Shown: one piece after another, positions 28,387-38,300 of the stretch
How the letters are laid out: every line of letters starts with the position of its first letter
Numbering within the stretch: position 1 is the stretch's first letter
NCBI GenBank assembly: GCA_963820795.1
Contig: CAWGBJ010000021.1
Location: forward strand, 175,676 to 239,675
Direction: 5' to 3'
DNA from: Roseiarcus sp963820795
Lineage (GTDB): Bacteria > Pseudomonadota > Alphaproteobacteria > Rhizobiales > Beijerinckiaceae
DNA length: 64,000 bases
Program-made: the position numbers and the translations under genes
Notes under the pieces: model-generated
Database searches by the model: none
Told to the model about the DNA's origin: nothing
Seen by the model: only the letters and a program-made list of their open reading frames with translations

Positions 28387-28878
28387 CTAAAGCGGAACCA
28401 GGTATTTCGTCGGGTCGATGGGTTTGCCGTCCTTGCGCAGTTCGAAATGCAGCATGGGCGAGCTGGCCTCGCCACTGGCGCCGGCCTTGGCGATGATCTG
28501 CCCGCGCTTGACCGGGTCGCCCTCCTTGACGTCGAGTTCGCTGTTGTCGGCATAGGCGGTGACATAGCCGTCGGCGTGGCGGATCACCACGAGCTTGCCG
28601 TAGGTCTTCATGTCCTCGCCGGCATAGATGCAGACGCCGTCCGCAGCGGCATGCACCCACTCTCCGACCGAGGCGACGATGTCGATGCCGTCGTTGTCGC
28701 CGCTCTTGAATTTGTGCAGGATCGGCCCGCGGATCGGCCAGCGGAACCTGTCGTGTGGAGGAGCCCCCGAAGCGTCGCTCGAAGGACCCTGCGGCAGCGC
28801 CGCCCCGCAGGCGAAGCCGGCGAGAAGGAATGCGGCAAAGGAGCGCTTCGCCAAGCTGGACCAAGCCATCCGCGTCAA
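28387..28878 (-). CDS. M23/LytM-domain protein, probably non-catalytic
   Basis: A 163-residue exported LytM-like protein. An N-terminal hydrophobic signal (FAAFLLAGFACGAALPQG) precedes one domain: FRWPIRGPILHKFKSG, NDGIDIVASVGEWVHAAADG, GKLVVIRHADGYVTAYADN, VKRGQIIAKAGASG, and MLHFELRKDGKPIDP. In active M23 enzymes zinc is held by a His before GID, an Asp, and the HxH motif. Here the first position is Asn in NDGID, and the usual AYAHN is AYADN, so key residues are missing. This suggests a degenerate activator like NlpD/EnvC. It starts 3 bases after the pntB stop, so it is likely in the pnt operon. Confidence 0.75.
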   Translation of the reverse strand: MTRMAWSSLAKRSFAAFLLAGFACGAALPQGPSSDASGAPPHDRFRWPIRGPILHKFKSGDNDGIDIVASVGEWVHAAADGVCIYAGEDMKTYGKLVVIRHADGYVTAYADNSELDVKEGDPVKRGQIIAKAGASGEASSPMLHFELRKDGKPIDPTKYLVPL

Positions 28879-28881
28879 GCC

Positions 28882-30282
28882 TCAGTGCCCGAGCGCCTTG
28901 ACGATCGCGTCGGTCATTTTCTTGGCGTCGCCGAACAACATAAGCGTATTGTCGCGGAAGAAGAGCTCGTTCTCGACGCCGGCGTAGCCTGAGCCCATGC
29001 CGCGCTTGACGAAGAGCACCGTCTTCGCCTTCTCGACCTCGAGGATCGGCATGCCGTAGATCGGCGATTTGGGGTCGGTCTTGGCGGCAGGATTGGTGAC
29101 GTCGTTGGCGCCGATGACGTAGGCGACGTCGGCCTGGGCGAACTCGCTGTTGATGTCCTCGAGCTCGAACACCTCGTCGTACGGGACGTTCGCCTCGGCG
29201 AGCAGCACGTTCATGTGGCCTGGCATGCGGCCGGCGACCGGATGGATGGCGTACTTGACCTCGACGCCCTCCTTCTTGAGCAAGTCGGCCATCTCACGCA
29301 GGCTGTGCTGCGCCTGCGCCACGGCCATTCCGTAGCCTGGCACGATGATGACCTTCGAGGCGTTCTTCATCATGAAGGCGGCGTCCTCCGCCGAGCCCTG
29401 CTTGACCGGGCGCGACTCCTTGGTCCCGGCAGGCCCGGCGACTTCGCCGCCCCAGCCGCCGAGGATGACCGAGACGAAGGATCGGTTCATGCCCTTGCAC
29501 ATGATGTAGGAGAGGATCGCGCCCGACGAGCCGACGAGCGCGCCGGTGATGATGAGCGCGAGGTTGCCAAGGGTGAAGCCGATGCCCGCCGCCGCCCAGC
29601 CGGAATACGAGTTCAGCATCGAGATGACGACCGGCATGTCGGCGCCGCCGATCGGGATGATGAGCAATATGCCGAGCGCCAGCGCAACGAGGGCGATCAG
29701 CCAGAAGAAGAGCGCGGCCTGCGTCGCGTAGAAGAGCGCGATCAGGACGACCAGCGCAACGCCGAGCCCGAGGTTGATCGCATGGCGCTGCGGTAGCAGG
29801 ATCGGCGCGCCCGACATTCGTCCGTCGAGCTTGAGGAAGGCGATGATCGAGCCGGTGAAGGTCACCGCGCCAATCGCCAGCCCGAGCGACATTTCGATGA
29901 TGCTCGCCGGGTGGATTTCGCCGCCTTCGGCGATGCCGAAGGCTTGCGGGGCATAGAGGGCGCCGGCGGCGACCAGCACCGCCGCGAGGCCGACGAGCGA
30001 ATGGAACATCGCCACGAGCTGCGGCATCGCCGTCATCTGGATGGTGCGGGCGCGCCAGACGCCGATCGCGCCGCCGATCGCGACAGCGACGATGATGAGC
30101 AGCCACGACACCACGCCGGACGGAGGCTTGAGCGCCAGCGTCGTCACGACGGCGATCGCCATGCCGATCATGCCGAAGCGGTTGCCCTGTCGCGAGGAGG
30201 CGGGCGAGGAGAGGCCGCGCAGCGCCAGAATGAACAGGATGCCGGCGACGAGATAAAGAAGGGCGGCGAGGTTGGGGCTCAC
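28882..30282 (-). CDS. pntB: NAD(P) transhydrogenase subunit beta
   Basis: Membrane subunit of the proton-translocating transhydrogenase, which uses the proton gradient to make NADPH from NADH. The 466-residue protein begins with hydrophobic helices (LAALLYLVAGILFILALRGL). It carries NADP-binding domain III at the C-terminus, with VIIVPGYGMAVAQAQHSL and IGANDVTNPAAK, then the closing VKRGMGSGYAGVENELFF. Complete and of normal length. It is the third gene of pntAA-pntAB-pntB, 5 bases after pntAB. Confidence 0.95.
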   Translation of the reverse strand: MSPNLAALLYLVAGILFILALRGLSSPASSRQGNRFGMIGMAIAVVTTLALKPPSGVVSWLLIIVAVAIGGAIGVWRARTIQMTAMPQLVAMFHSLVGLAAVLVAAGALYAPQAFGIAEGGEIHPASIIEMSLGLAIGAVTFTGSIIAFLKLDGRMSGAPILLPQRHAINLGLGVALVVLIALFYATQAALFFWLIALVALALGILLIIPIGGADMPVVISMLNSYSGWAAAGIGFTLGNLALIITGALVGSSGAILSYIMCKGMNRSFVSVILGGWGGEVAGPAGTKESRPVKQGSAEDAAFMMKNASKVIIVPGYGMAVAQAQHSLREMADLLKKEGVEVKYAIHPVAGRMPGHMNVLLAEANVPYDEVFELEDINSEFAQADVAYVIGANDVTNPAAKTDPKSPIYGMPILEVEKAKTVLFVKRGMGSGYAGVENELFFRDNTLMLFGDAKKMTDAIVKALGH

Positions 30283-30287
30283 GTCCG

Positions 30288-30710
30288 TCAGCCCTTCTTC
30301 TTGTACATCGCTAGCATGCGTTCGGTGACAAGGAATCCGCCGAAGATGTTCACCGAGGCGAGAACAAGGGCGATGAAGCCGACGAAGCGCGCGAACGTCG
30401 AACCGCCGTCGACCGCGGCGACGCCGACCGACAGCAGCGCGCCGACGACGATGACCGACGAGATCGCGTTGGTCTCCGACATCAGCGGCGTATGCAGCGC
30501 CGGCGTCACCGACCAGACGACGTAATAGCCGACGAACACGGCGAGGGCGAAAATCGCCAACCGAAACACGAACGGATCGATCGCGCCGCCCGAGGCGGCG
30601 TGTCCGGCGCCGGCGATCTGGTCGCTGTAGGCGTGCATGGACTGGGCGGCCTGATCGGCGGCGTCGGCGGCGGCTCTGAGTTTGGCGATAGCGGCGTCGA
30701 GGGTGTCCAT
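30288..30710 (-). CDS. pntAB: NAD(P) transhydrogenase subunit alpha part 2
   Basis: Small membrane piece of the alpha subunit in the three-gene form of the enzyme. It has 140 residues with an Ala-rich N-terminus and about three to four membrane helices (FVFRLAIFALAVFVGYYVVW, ISSVIVVGALLSVG, FIALVLASVNIFGGF), plus the conserved VTPALHTPLMSETNAIS loop and the ERMLAMYKKK end. It lies between pntAA and pntB and is probably cotranscribed with both. Confidence 0.93.
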   Translation of the reverse strand: MDTLDAAIAKLRAAADAADQAAQSMHAYSDQIAGAGHAASGGAIDPFVFRLAIFALAVFVGYYVVWSVTPALHTPLMSETNAISSVIVVGALLSVGVAAVDGGSTFARFVGFIALVLASVNIFGGFLVTERMLAMYKKKG

Positions 30711-30759
30711 CCGGCTCTCCGGGGGCTTAAGGGGCAGGCCGGTCAGGCCTGAGGCAAGT

Positions 30760-31887
30760 CTAGGGGGATTGAAAGCTCTGATGCACGATGGCGCCGTCCC
30801 GGGTCAGGCAGGTAGCCTTGACGAGTTCGTCGTCCCAGTTGACGGCGAGCGTCTTCTTCGTCTTGTCGATCAGGGTCTCGGCGAAGGCGTAGAGATTGCG
30901 CGCATAGAGAGAAGAGGCGGTCGCGGCGAGACGAGTGACGCTCGAATAACCGACAATCTTGACGCCATTCTCTGTCAGGATCATTTCGCCCTGCTTGGAG
31001 AGTTCGCAGTTTCCGCCGCGCTCCACAGCGATGTCGACGATCACCGAGCCCGGGCGCATCGACCGCACCATATCGGCGCTGATGAGGCGGGGGGCCGGGC
31101 GGCCCGGGATCAGCGCCGTTGTCACGACGATGTCCTGCTTGGCGATATGCGAGGCGACGAGCGCGGCCTGCTTCGCCTTGTAGGCGTCCGACATTTCCTT
31201 GGCGTAGCCGCCCGCGGTCTCGGCCTGCTTGAACTCCTCGTCCTCGACCGCGACGAATTTGGCGCCGAGCGACTCGACCTGCTCCTTCGTCGCCGGCCTG
31301 ACATCGGTTGCGGTGACGACCGCCCCGAGGCGACGTCCCGTCGCGATCGCCTGAAGGCCGGCGACGCCGACGCCCATGACGAACAGCCTCGCGGCAGGAA
31401 CTGTGCCCGCCGGCGTCATCATCATCGGCAGCGCCCGGCCGTACTCCGCGGTGGCGTCGATCACGGCGCGGTAGCCGGCGAGGTTGGCCTGGCTCGAGAG
31501 AACATCCATCGCCTGCGCCCTGGTGATCCGCGGCATCAACTCCATCGCGAAGGCGGAGACGCCCGCCTTCGCCATCGCTTCGATCGCGTCCCGATGGCCG
31601 TAAGGGTCCATCGTGGCGACAACGAGCGCCCCGCTCTTCATGAGAGCGAGTTCGTGTTCCGTCGGCCGCCGGACCTTGAGAATGAGATCCGCGCCGAGCG
31701 CTTCCGGCGCCTGGACGAGGCGAGCGCCTGCGGCTTTATACTCCGCGTCGATCATGCCGGCCTTGTCGCCCGCGCCCCCCTCGACCGCCACTTCTGCCCC
31801 GAGCGCGACGAATTTCCTCACGGTTTCGGGGCTTGCCGCGACGCGCGTCTCAGCCGGGTCCGTTTCCGCGGGCACTCCAATCAGCAT
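30760..31887 (-). CDS. pntAA: NAD(P) transhydrogenase subunit alpha part 1
   Basis: Soluble NAD-binding subunit (domain I) of 375 residues, homologous to alanine dehydrogenase. The N-terminus is IGVPAETDPAETRVAASPET. A Rossmann motif VMGVGVAGLQAIATGRRLGA and the mobile-loop region (LIPGRPAPRLISADMV) are seen, with GSVIVDIAVERGGNCELS near the end. It is the first gene of the pnt operon, followed by pntAB after 49 bases. About 210 non-coding bases separate it from the fliJ-like gene. Confidence 0.94.
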   Translation of the reverse strand: MLIGVPAETDPAETRVAASPETVRKFVALGAEVAVEGGAGDKAGMIDAEYKAAGARLVQAPEALGADLILKVRRPTEHELALMKSGALVVATMDPYGHRDAIEAMAKAGVSAFAMELMPRITRAQAMDVLSSQANLAGYRAVIDATAEYGRALPMMMTPAGTVPAARLFVMGVGVAGLQAIATGRRLGAVVTATDVRPATKEQVESLGAKFVAVEDEEFKQAETAGGYAKEMSDAYKAKQAALVASHIAKQDIVVTTALIPGRPAPRLISADMVRSMRPGSVIVDIAVERGGNCELSKQGEMILTENGVKIVGYSSVTRLAATASSLYARNLYAFAETLIDKTKKTLAVNWDDELVKATCLTRDGAIVHQSFQSP

Positions 31888-32099
31888 GAAACCTTCCCCA
31901 CGACCGTCGACGCTGGCGGGAGGGCTGCTCTGGCCCTCGGCCTGCGTTTCCCCTTAAATCAAGCGCAAGCCCTCTCGCAGTCCAGCACAGGCATAGAGCA
32001 TCGGGCGCCGCCCCGCAACGCAACGCGGGAAGGCCGAATCTCGAGGGGATTCAAGAGGACCCAAGCGCGCTGTTTGGATCCGCTAGCGATCGGGCGGCC

Positions 32100-32468
32100 C
32101 TAAGCGCGCGCCAAACCTTCAATCGGGCGATCGCTGGATTTGTCGCGGCCCTCGATCGTTTCGAACTTGAGGAGCTCCGCCTGCGCTTCTTCCTGCGCCG
32201 TTTTGGCCTCCTCGATCTGGCCCGCCAGTTCGGCGATCGAGCTCTTCAGATTGTCGCGCCTGACCGCCGCGGCCCGAGCGTAGGTCGGGTAGGCGAAATG
32301 CCGGGGGTCGGCGATGCCGGTCCGTCTCTCTTCGTTGGCGATCTCGCGATCCAGTTCGGCGCACATACGATTGAATTCTGCGAGCATCGTCTCGATCTGT
32401 CGGACGCGGCGGCGCTTTTCTTCCAACTGAAAGCGTTTGAACCGAATTAGCGTGTCCCGCGATTTCAT
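32100..32468 (-). CDS. fliJ: FliJ-like flagellar export chaperone
   Basis: A 122-residue highly charged coiled-coil protein from ATG 32468. It opens MKSRDTLIRFKRFQLEEKRR and continues with VRQIETMLAEFNRMCAELDRE and SSIAELAGQIEEAKTAQEEA, the heptad-rich pattern of FliJ, which escorts flagellar export substrates and stimulates the FliI ATPase. In Rhizobiales fliJ is commonly found next to ctrA, as here with divergent orientation, which supports the call. No fliI is nearby. Confidence 0.72.
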   Translation of the reverse strand: MKSRDTLIRFKRFQLEEKRRRVRQIETMLAEFNRMCAELDREIANEERRTGIADPRHFAYPTYARAAAVRRDNLKSSIAELAGQIEEAKTAQEEAQAELLKFETIEGRDKSSDRPIEGLARA

Positions 32469-32588
32469 CTGTGGGCGCTCCTTCCAACAGTTCCAGTGGA
32501 GGGCGTCGCCGCCCTTGTTGCTCCGTTGATCACGAGACCCCTGGAGGATGCCGGAGGAAGGTTTCCCCTTTGTTACCTGCGGCGTCAA

Positions 32589-33011
32589 AACCGTCGCAAA
32601 GAATGTGGATCGCTTCCAACCATTAGCACTTCGTTTACGCCTCTCGTTAACAATCGCGTTTGGCGCGGGAACCCGTAGCGGCAGGAATTTGTGGCTCCGT
32701 CGATGTCTGGCTGCGCCTGTTGAAGGGCCGCGAAAGAATGAGTCCGATGAATCACTTATGGCAGGAAATTAATAGATCGACATGGAGAGGTGAAGAACAC
32801 GAAACTGAATGGGATCAATGTTTTGCTTTGGACTTCGGCGGTAAACTTTGAATGGCTTGCGTAACTGAATCATGTTTTGTTAACTAATGGCCGTCACTCT
32901 GAGAACGAATCAGTCCGGATATGAAGCCGACCGCGCGCAACCGCAGGTTGGGGGTGAACGCGACGTATCAAACCGCGGTCAGGAAGCAAGGGCGAGGCGG
33001 GGAGCCTGAAG
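32589..33011. other. Intergenic region upstream of ctrA
   Basis: About 420 relatively AT-rich bases before ctrA, without a supported gene. It contains four GANTC sites (listed separately) and TTAAC half-sites at 32647-32651 and 32879-32883, compatible with CtrA boxes. No full TTAA-N7-TTAA box was found by eye. Confidence 0.5.
32740..32911. promoter_or_regulatory. Cluster of four GANTC sites before ctrA
   Basis: GAGTC at 32740-32744 and GAATC at 32749-32753, 32867-32871 and 32907-32911. GANTC is the CcrM methylation target of alphaproteobacteria. In Caulobacter a GANTC site in the ctrA promoter couples transcription to replication. Four sites in 172 bases exceed chance (about one per 256). 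A regulatory role here is inferred from position. Confidence 0.55.
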
Positions 33012-33713
33012 ATGCGCGTACTTTTGATCGAGGATGATGCGGCGACCGCACAAAGCATCGAGCTTATGTTGAAGTCGGAAAGCTTCAACGTCTACGTCAC
33101 GGATCTCGGCGAGGAAGGAATCGACCTCGGAAAGCTCTACGACTACGATATTATCCTGCTCGATCTGAACCTTCCGGACATGTCCGGGTACGAAGTTCTG
33201 CGTTCCTTGCGAGTGACCAAGATCAAGACGCCCATTCTGATCTTGTCGGGCATGGCGGGGATCGAAGACAAAGTCAAAGGCCTTGGCCACGGAGCCGACG
33301 ACTATCTGACGAAGCCCTTCCACAAGGACGAACTGGTCGCGCGCATTCACGCCATCGTCCGACGCTCGAAGGGGCACGCACAGTCGGTAATCATCACCGG
33401 CGATCTTGTCGTCAACCTCGACCAGAAGACTGTCGAAGTCGACGGCGCCCGCGTTCATCTGACGGGTAAGGAATATCAGATGTTGGAGCTCCTGTCGCTG
33501 CGCAAGGGGACGACGCTCACCAAGGAAATGTTCCTGAACCACCTCTATGGCGGCATGGATGAGCCGGAGCTCAAGATCATCGACGTCTTTATCTGCAAGC
33601 TGCGCAAGAAACTGGCGATGGCCTCGAACGGCCGCAACTATATCGAGACTGTCTGGGGACGCGGCTACGTCCTGCGCGAGCCCACCCCAAGCGACGACCG
33701 CATTCCGGCCTGA
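33012..33713 (+). CDS. ctrA: Cell-cycle response regulator CtrA
   Basis: OmpR-class master regulator of the alphaproteobacterial cell cycle. It has 233 residues. The receiver domain shows MRVLLIEDDAATAQSIELML, phosphorylation Asp51 in DIILLDLNLPDMSGY, the conserved Thr/Ser in ILILSGM and Lys in DYLTKPF. The C-terminal winged helix shows LTGKEYQMLELL, FLNHLYGGMDEPELKIIDVF and ETVWGRGYVL. The near-identity of these blocks to CtrA of other alphaproteobacteria makes the call secure. CpdR, which controls CtrA proteolysis, is encoded at 54.3 kb. Confidence 0.96.
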   Translation: MRVLLIEDDAATAQSIELMLKSESFNVYVTDLGEEGIDLGKLYDYDIILLDLNLPDMSGYEVLRSLRVTKIKTPILILSGMAGIEDKVKGLGHGADDYLTKPFHKDELVARIHAIVRRSKGHAQSVIITGDLVVNLDQKTVEVDGARVHLTGKEYQMLELLSLRKGTTLTKEMFLNHLYGGMDEPELKIIDVFICKLRKKLAMASNGRNYIETVWGRGYVLREPTPSDDRIPA

Positions 33714-33787
33714 TCAATCACCTGGTTTACGCGCGGACACTTTGGCGCCGCTGATCGCGCGCTGTCGATTTCGTGCTTGCCAGCGAT

Positions 33788-35206
33788 CTATCGCGGCAAC
33801 ACCGTAGAGCCCATCAACGCTTCGTCGATCGCCGCGGCGCATTGGCGGCCTTCCCGGATCGCCCACACCACCAGCGACTGACCACGACGCATGTCGCCGC
33901 AGGCAAAGACCTTGGCGTGCGACGAGGCGTAACGGTTGGTGTCAGCCGCGACATTGCCGCGCGCGTCGAGCTTCACGCCGAGTTCGGAGAGCATCCCTTC
34001 CCTCACCGGCGAGACGAAACCCATCGCAAGCAACACGAGATCGGCTTTCAGCTTGAACTCCGTTCCCTCGATCGGCTTCAGCCGATCGTCGACGCGGATG
34101 CAGTGCAATCCGGTCACAATGCCGTTTTCGCCTTCGAACCCGCTCGTCATAATGGCGAAATCGCGCTCCGCCCCCTCTTCGTGGCTCGAGGACGTGCGCA
34201 ACTTCAATGGCCAGTTTGGCCAAGTGAGAAGCTTGTCCTCGGCCTTTGGAGGCATCGGCATGATCTCGAGTTGCGTCACCTTAAGGGCGCCCTGGCGGAT
34301 TGAGGTCCCGATGCAGTCGGAGCCGGTGTCGCCGCCGCCGATCACGATCACGTGCTTGCCGCTTGCGAGAATCGGCTCGTTGGTGCCGACCGGCTCTCCG
34401 GACACGCGGCGGTTCTGCTGAGGCAGGAACTCCATTGCGAAATGGACGCCGAGAAGATCGCGGCCGGGCACGGGCAAATCGCGCGACGCCTCGGCGCCGC
34501 CGGCAAGCGCGACCGCGTCGTGATCATCGAGCACAGTTTTGGCGCTGACCGTGACGCCAACATGGGCGTTATAGTGGAACACGACGCCTTCTGCGGTCAT
34601 CTGGTCAACGCGCCGGTCGACGTGCCGCTTCTCGAGCTTGAAATCGGGAATGCCGTAGCGGAGCAGCCCGCCGGCCCGGGCGTGCTTTTCGTAAAGATGG
34701 ACTTCGTGACCCGCTCGCGCGAGCTGCTGCGCGCAGGCGAGACCCGCTGGGCCGGAGCCGACGACCGCAACCCTTCTGCCGGTGCGGCGTAGCGGCGGTT
34801 CGGGCTTGACCCAGCCTTCGGCGAAGGCGCGATCGATGATCGCGCATTCGATTGTCTTGATCGTAACCGGCGCATCCTGAATATTGAGCGTGCATGACGC
34901 CTCGCAGGGCGCGGGGCAAATTCGGCCGGTGAATTCCGGAAAATTATTGGTGGAAAGCAGGTTTCGCGCGGCCTCTTCCCAGTCGCCGCGGTAAGCAAGG
35001 TCATTCCAGTCGGGAATCTGGTTGTTGACCGGGCAGCCATTATGACAATAGGGGATGCCGCAATTCATGCAGCGCGCCGCCTGGTTGCGGGTCGCCTCCT
35101 CGCTCAATGGGAGAACGAACTCCCGGTAATGGCGAATCCGGTCTGACGCCGGCGCGTAACGCCGCTCCGTCCGATCGATCTCCAAAAATCCCGTCACCTT
35201 GCCCAT
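33788..35206 (-). CDS. gltD: Glutamate synthase small (beta) subunit
   Basis: NADPH-dependent electron-input subunit of glutamate synthase, 472 residues. N-terminal Cys clusters for [4Fe-4S] centres are CMNCGIPYCHNGCPVNN and CPAPCEASCTL. An FAD-binding site is in VVGSGPAGLACAQQLARAG, and an NADPH-binding site in VIVIGGGDTGSDCIG. The C-terminal VFACGDMRRGQSLVVWAI is characteristic. It follows gltB by 185 bases on the same strand. Together they make glutamate from glutamine and 2-oxoglutarate. Confidence 0.95.
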   Translation of the reverse strand: MGKVTGFLEIDRTERRYAPASDRIRHYREFVLPLSEEATRNQAARCMNCGIPYCHNGCPVNNQIPDWNDLAYRGDWEEAARNLLSTNNFPEFTGRICPAPCEASCTLNIQDAPVTIKTIECAIIDRAFAEGWVKPEPPLRRTGRRVAVVGSGPAGLACAQQLARAGHEVHLYEKHARAGGLLRYGIPDFKLEKRHVDRRVDQMTAEGVVFHYNAHVGVTVSAKTVLDDHDAVALAGGAEASRDLPVPGRDLLGVHFAMEFLPQQNRRVSGEPVGTNEPILASGKHVIVIGGGDTGSDCIGTSIRQGALKVTQLEIMPMPPKAEDKLLTWPNWPLKLRTSSSHEEGAERDFAIMTSGFEGENGIVTGLHCIRVDDRLKPIEGTEFKLKADLVLLAMGFVSPVREGMLSELGVKLDARGNVAADTNRYASSHAKVFACGDMRRGQSLVVWAIREGRQCAAAIDEALMGSTVLPR

Positions 35207-35391
35207 GGTCCAACGCCTCTAAGCAACCATCCGCCGCGCGATCGAACGGCGCAGCTATCACAGAACGCGAATTGTTTCGCCATTGCGACGCGTGAAGCCG
35301 ACGCCGTCCGTAAATCGGCTTCTCCTAGCAAGGTTGATGCCGGGGCGCGATCCAGGATGCCGCAACCAGCGACAACCGCGTCTCTCGGTTC

Positions 35392-38300
35392 TTACTCTCC
35401 CGCCGCCAGCATCGCGCGCCCGCCCTGCGCGGCGAGTTCGGCCAGGGCGCGCCGGTACTCGACCGGCATCACCTTACGGAACTTGGGCAAATAGACGTCC
35501 CAGTTCTCCAGGATGTGCCGGGCGCGGGTAGAGCTGGTGGCGCGAGCGTGATTGGCGATGAGCTGATGCAGACGCTCGCCGTCGAAACGGCTCATGTCAC
35601 GCATCACGTCGACCCGGCCATGCCCCTGCAGGTCGCCGCCGGAATGGAGATGGCGCAGCATCACCTCTTCCTCCGCCGCAACCGGCTCGAGTTCCACCAT
35701 GGCAAGATTGCACCGCTGCGCGAATGTCCCATCCTCATCCAGAACGTAGGCGATTCCGCCGGACATGCCGGCGGCAAAATTGCGGCCCGTTTCGCCGATG
35801 ACAACGACGATGCCGCCCGTCATATATTCGCAGCCATGGTCGCCGACGCCCTCGACGACCGCGATGGCGCCGGAATTCCGGACGCCGAACCGTTCGCCTG
35901 CAACGCCCCGGAAATAGCATTCGCCGGCGATCGCTCCGTACAGCACCGTATTGCCGACGATAATCGCCTTCTCCGCCGTCAGCCTCTTTGCCTCCTGCGG
36001 CGGATAAACGACGATACGTCCGCCTGACAGGCCCTTGCCGACATAATCGTTGGCCTCACCTTCGAGCTCGAGCGTGACGCCCTTGGCGAGGAACGCTCCG
36101 AAGCTTTGGCCCGCGGCTCCCTTGAACTTGATGTGGATTGACTCCTCGCGCAGACCGGCGTGCCCGTAGCGCTTGCCGATCTCGCCCGACAGCATTGCTC
36201 CGGTCGAGCGGTCCGAATTGCGAATCGACAGGTCGAGGCGAACATGCCTGCCGCCCTCGATGGCGTCCTTCGCCTCCGCAATCAGGCGGCGATCCAACAC
36301 GTTCTCGAGCTGATGGTTCTGCGCGCTGCTGCGGTAGATCGTGTCGTTCGGCCAGGGCGTCGGCTTGTGAAAGAGGTTGGCGAAGTCGAGTCCATGCGCC
36401 TTGCCGTGTTCGACCAGACTCGTCTGATCCAGCATCTGCCGCTGGCCAATCATTTGATCGAACGAGCGATAGCCGAGCGACGCCATCAGCTCACGCACGT
36501 CCTCGGCAACGAAGAAGAAGTAGTTGATGACGTGCTCCGGCTTGCCGACGAAGCGCTTGCGCAACACGGGGTCCTGAGTGGCGACGCCGACCGGGCACGT
36601 ATTCAGATGGCACTTGCGCATCATTATGCAGCCGGCGGCGATCAGAGGCGCAGTGGCGAAGCCGAATTCATCGGCCCCGAGCAGCGCCCCGATCACAACG
36701 TCGCGTCCGGTGCGGATGCCGCCGTCGACCTGCACCGCGATACGCGACCTCAGGCCGTTCATCACCAATGTCTGATGCGTCTCGGCGAGGCCGATCTCCC
36801 ATGGAGATCCGGCGTGCTTGATCGAGGTCAGAGGCGAAGCGCCCGTGCCCCCCTCAAAGCCGGAGATGGTGACATGGTCCGCCTTGCATTTGGCGACACC
36901 CGCCGCGACGGTGCCGACGCCGACCTCCGCAACGAGTTTGACCGAGATCAGGGCTTCGGGATTGACGTTCTTGAGGTCGTAGACGAGCTGCTTCAAATCT
37001 TCGATCGAATAAATGTCGTGATGCGGCGGCGGCGAAATGAGGCCGACGCCCTGCGTCGAATGCCGCACCTTGGCGATGACCGCATCGACCTTGTGGCCCG
37101 GCAGCTGTCCGCCTTCGCCCGGCTTTGCGCCTTGCGCCATCTTGATCTGGATCATGTCGGAGTTGACGAGATATTCCGTCGTCACGCCGAAGCGGCCCGA
37201 GGCGACCTGCTTGATCGCGCTGCGCATCGAATCGCCGTTCGCCATCCGCTTGAACCGGTCCGACTCTTCGCCGCCTTCGCCCGTATTGGACCTGCCGCCG
37301 ATGCGGTTCATCGCGATAGCGAGCGTGGTATGGGCTTCGCGCGAAATCGAGCCGAAAGACATCGCGCCTGTCGCGAAGCGCTTGACGATTTTCGCCGCGG
37401 GTTCGACCTCGGCCAGCGGCACGGGCGTTCGTCCGTCCTCCCCGGCCGACCTGATCCGGAAGAGCCCACGGATGGTGAGCAGCTGCTCGCCCTGCTCATT
37501 GAGCGCCTTGGCGAAGGCGTCGTAGCGGTCGCGGGCGTTGCCCCGCGCGGCGTGCTGTAGCAGCGCGACCGTCTGCGGCGTCCAGTTGTGCGCTTCGCCG
37601 CGCACGCGGTAGGCATATTCGCCGCCAACTTCGAGCGCGGTCCGCAGCACCGGCGAGTCGCCGAATGCATCAGCGTGACGTCGCTCTGTCTCTGCTGCGA
37701 TTTCGGCAAGACCCGCGCCCTCGATCGACGTCGCCGTGCCGAAAAAGAATTCGTCGACGAACTCGCGCGCCAGGCCCACCGCGTCGAAGATCTGCGCGCC
37801 GCAATAGGACTGGTAGGTCGAGATGCCCATTTTCGACATGACCTTGAGCAGGCCCTTGTCGACGGACTTGATGAAGCGCTTGACGACTTCGTATCCGCTG
37901 ATCGGCTCGGGCAGGTCCTTCGCCATCGCGGTTAGCGTCTCGAATGCAAGATAAGGGTTGATCGCCTCGGCCCCATAGCCGGCCAGACAGGCAAAGTGAT
38001 GGATTTCACGGACTTCTCCCGTCTCGACTACGAGACCGACAGAGGTCCTTAGTCCCTTGCGGATCAGGTGGTGATGCACAGCCGCCGTCGCGAGCAGGGC
38101 GGGGATCGGGATGCGATCCGCGCCGACCATGCGATCGGAAAGGATGATGATATTGTAGCGACCGTGCACGGCTGCCTCGGCCCGCTCACAAAGCCGCCCG
38201 AGCGCCTCCTCCATCCCAGCGGCGCCCTTTTCGACTGCGTAGGTGATATCGAGCGTCTTGGTGTCGAAGGAATCCTCGAAGTGGCCAATACAACGGATCT

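Noticed and set aside
32589..33011. Complete CtrA box TTAA-N7-TTAA before ctrA
   Set aside because: Only isolated TTAAC half-sites were found; the spacing between TTTA and TTAA near 32640 is nine, not seven.
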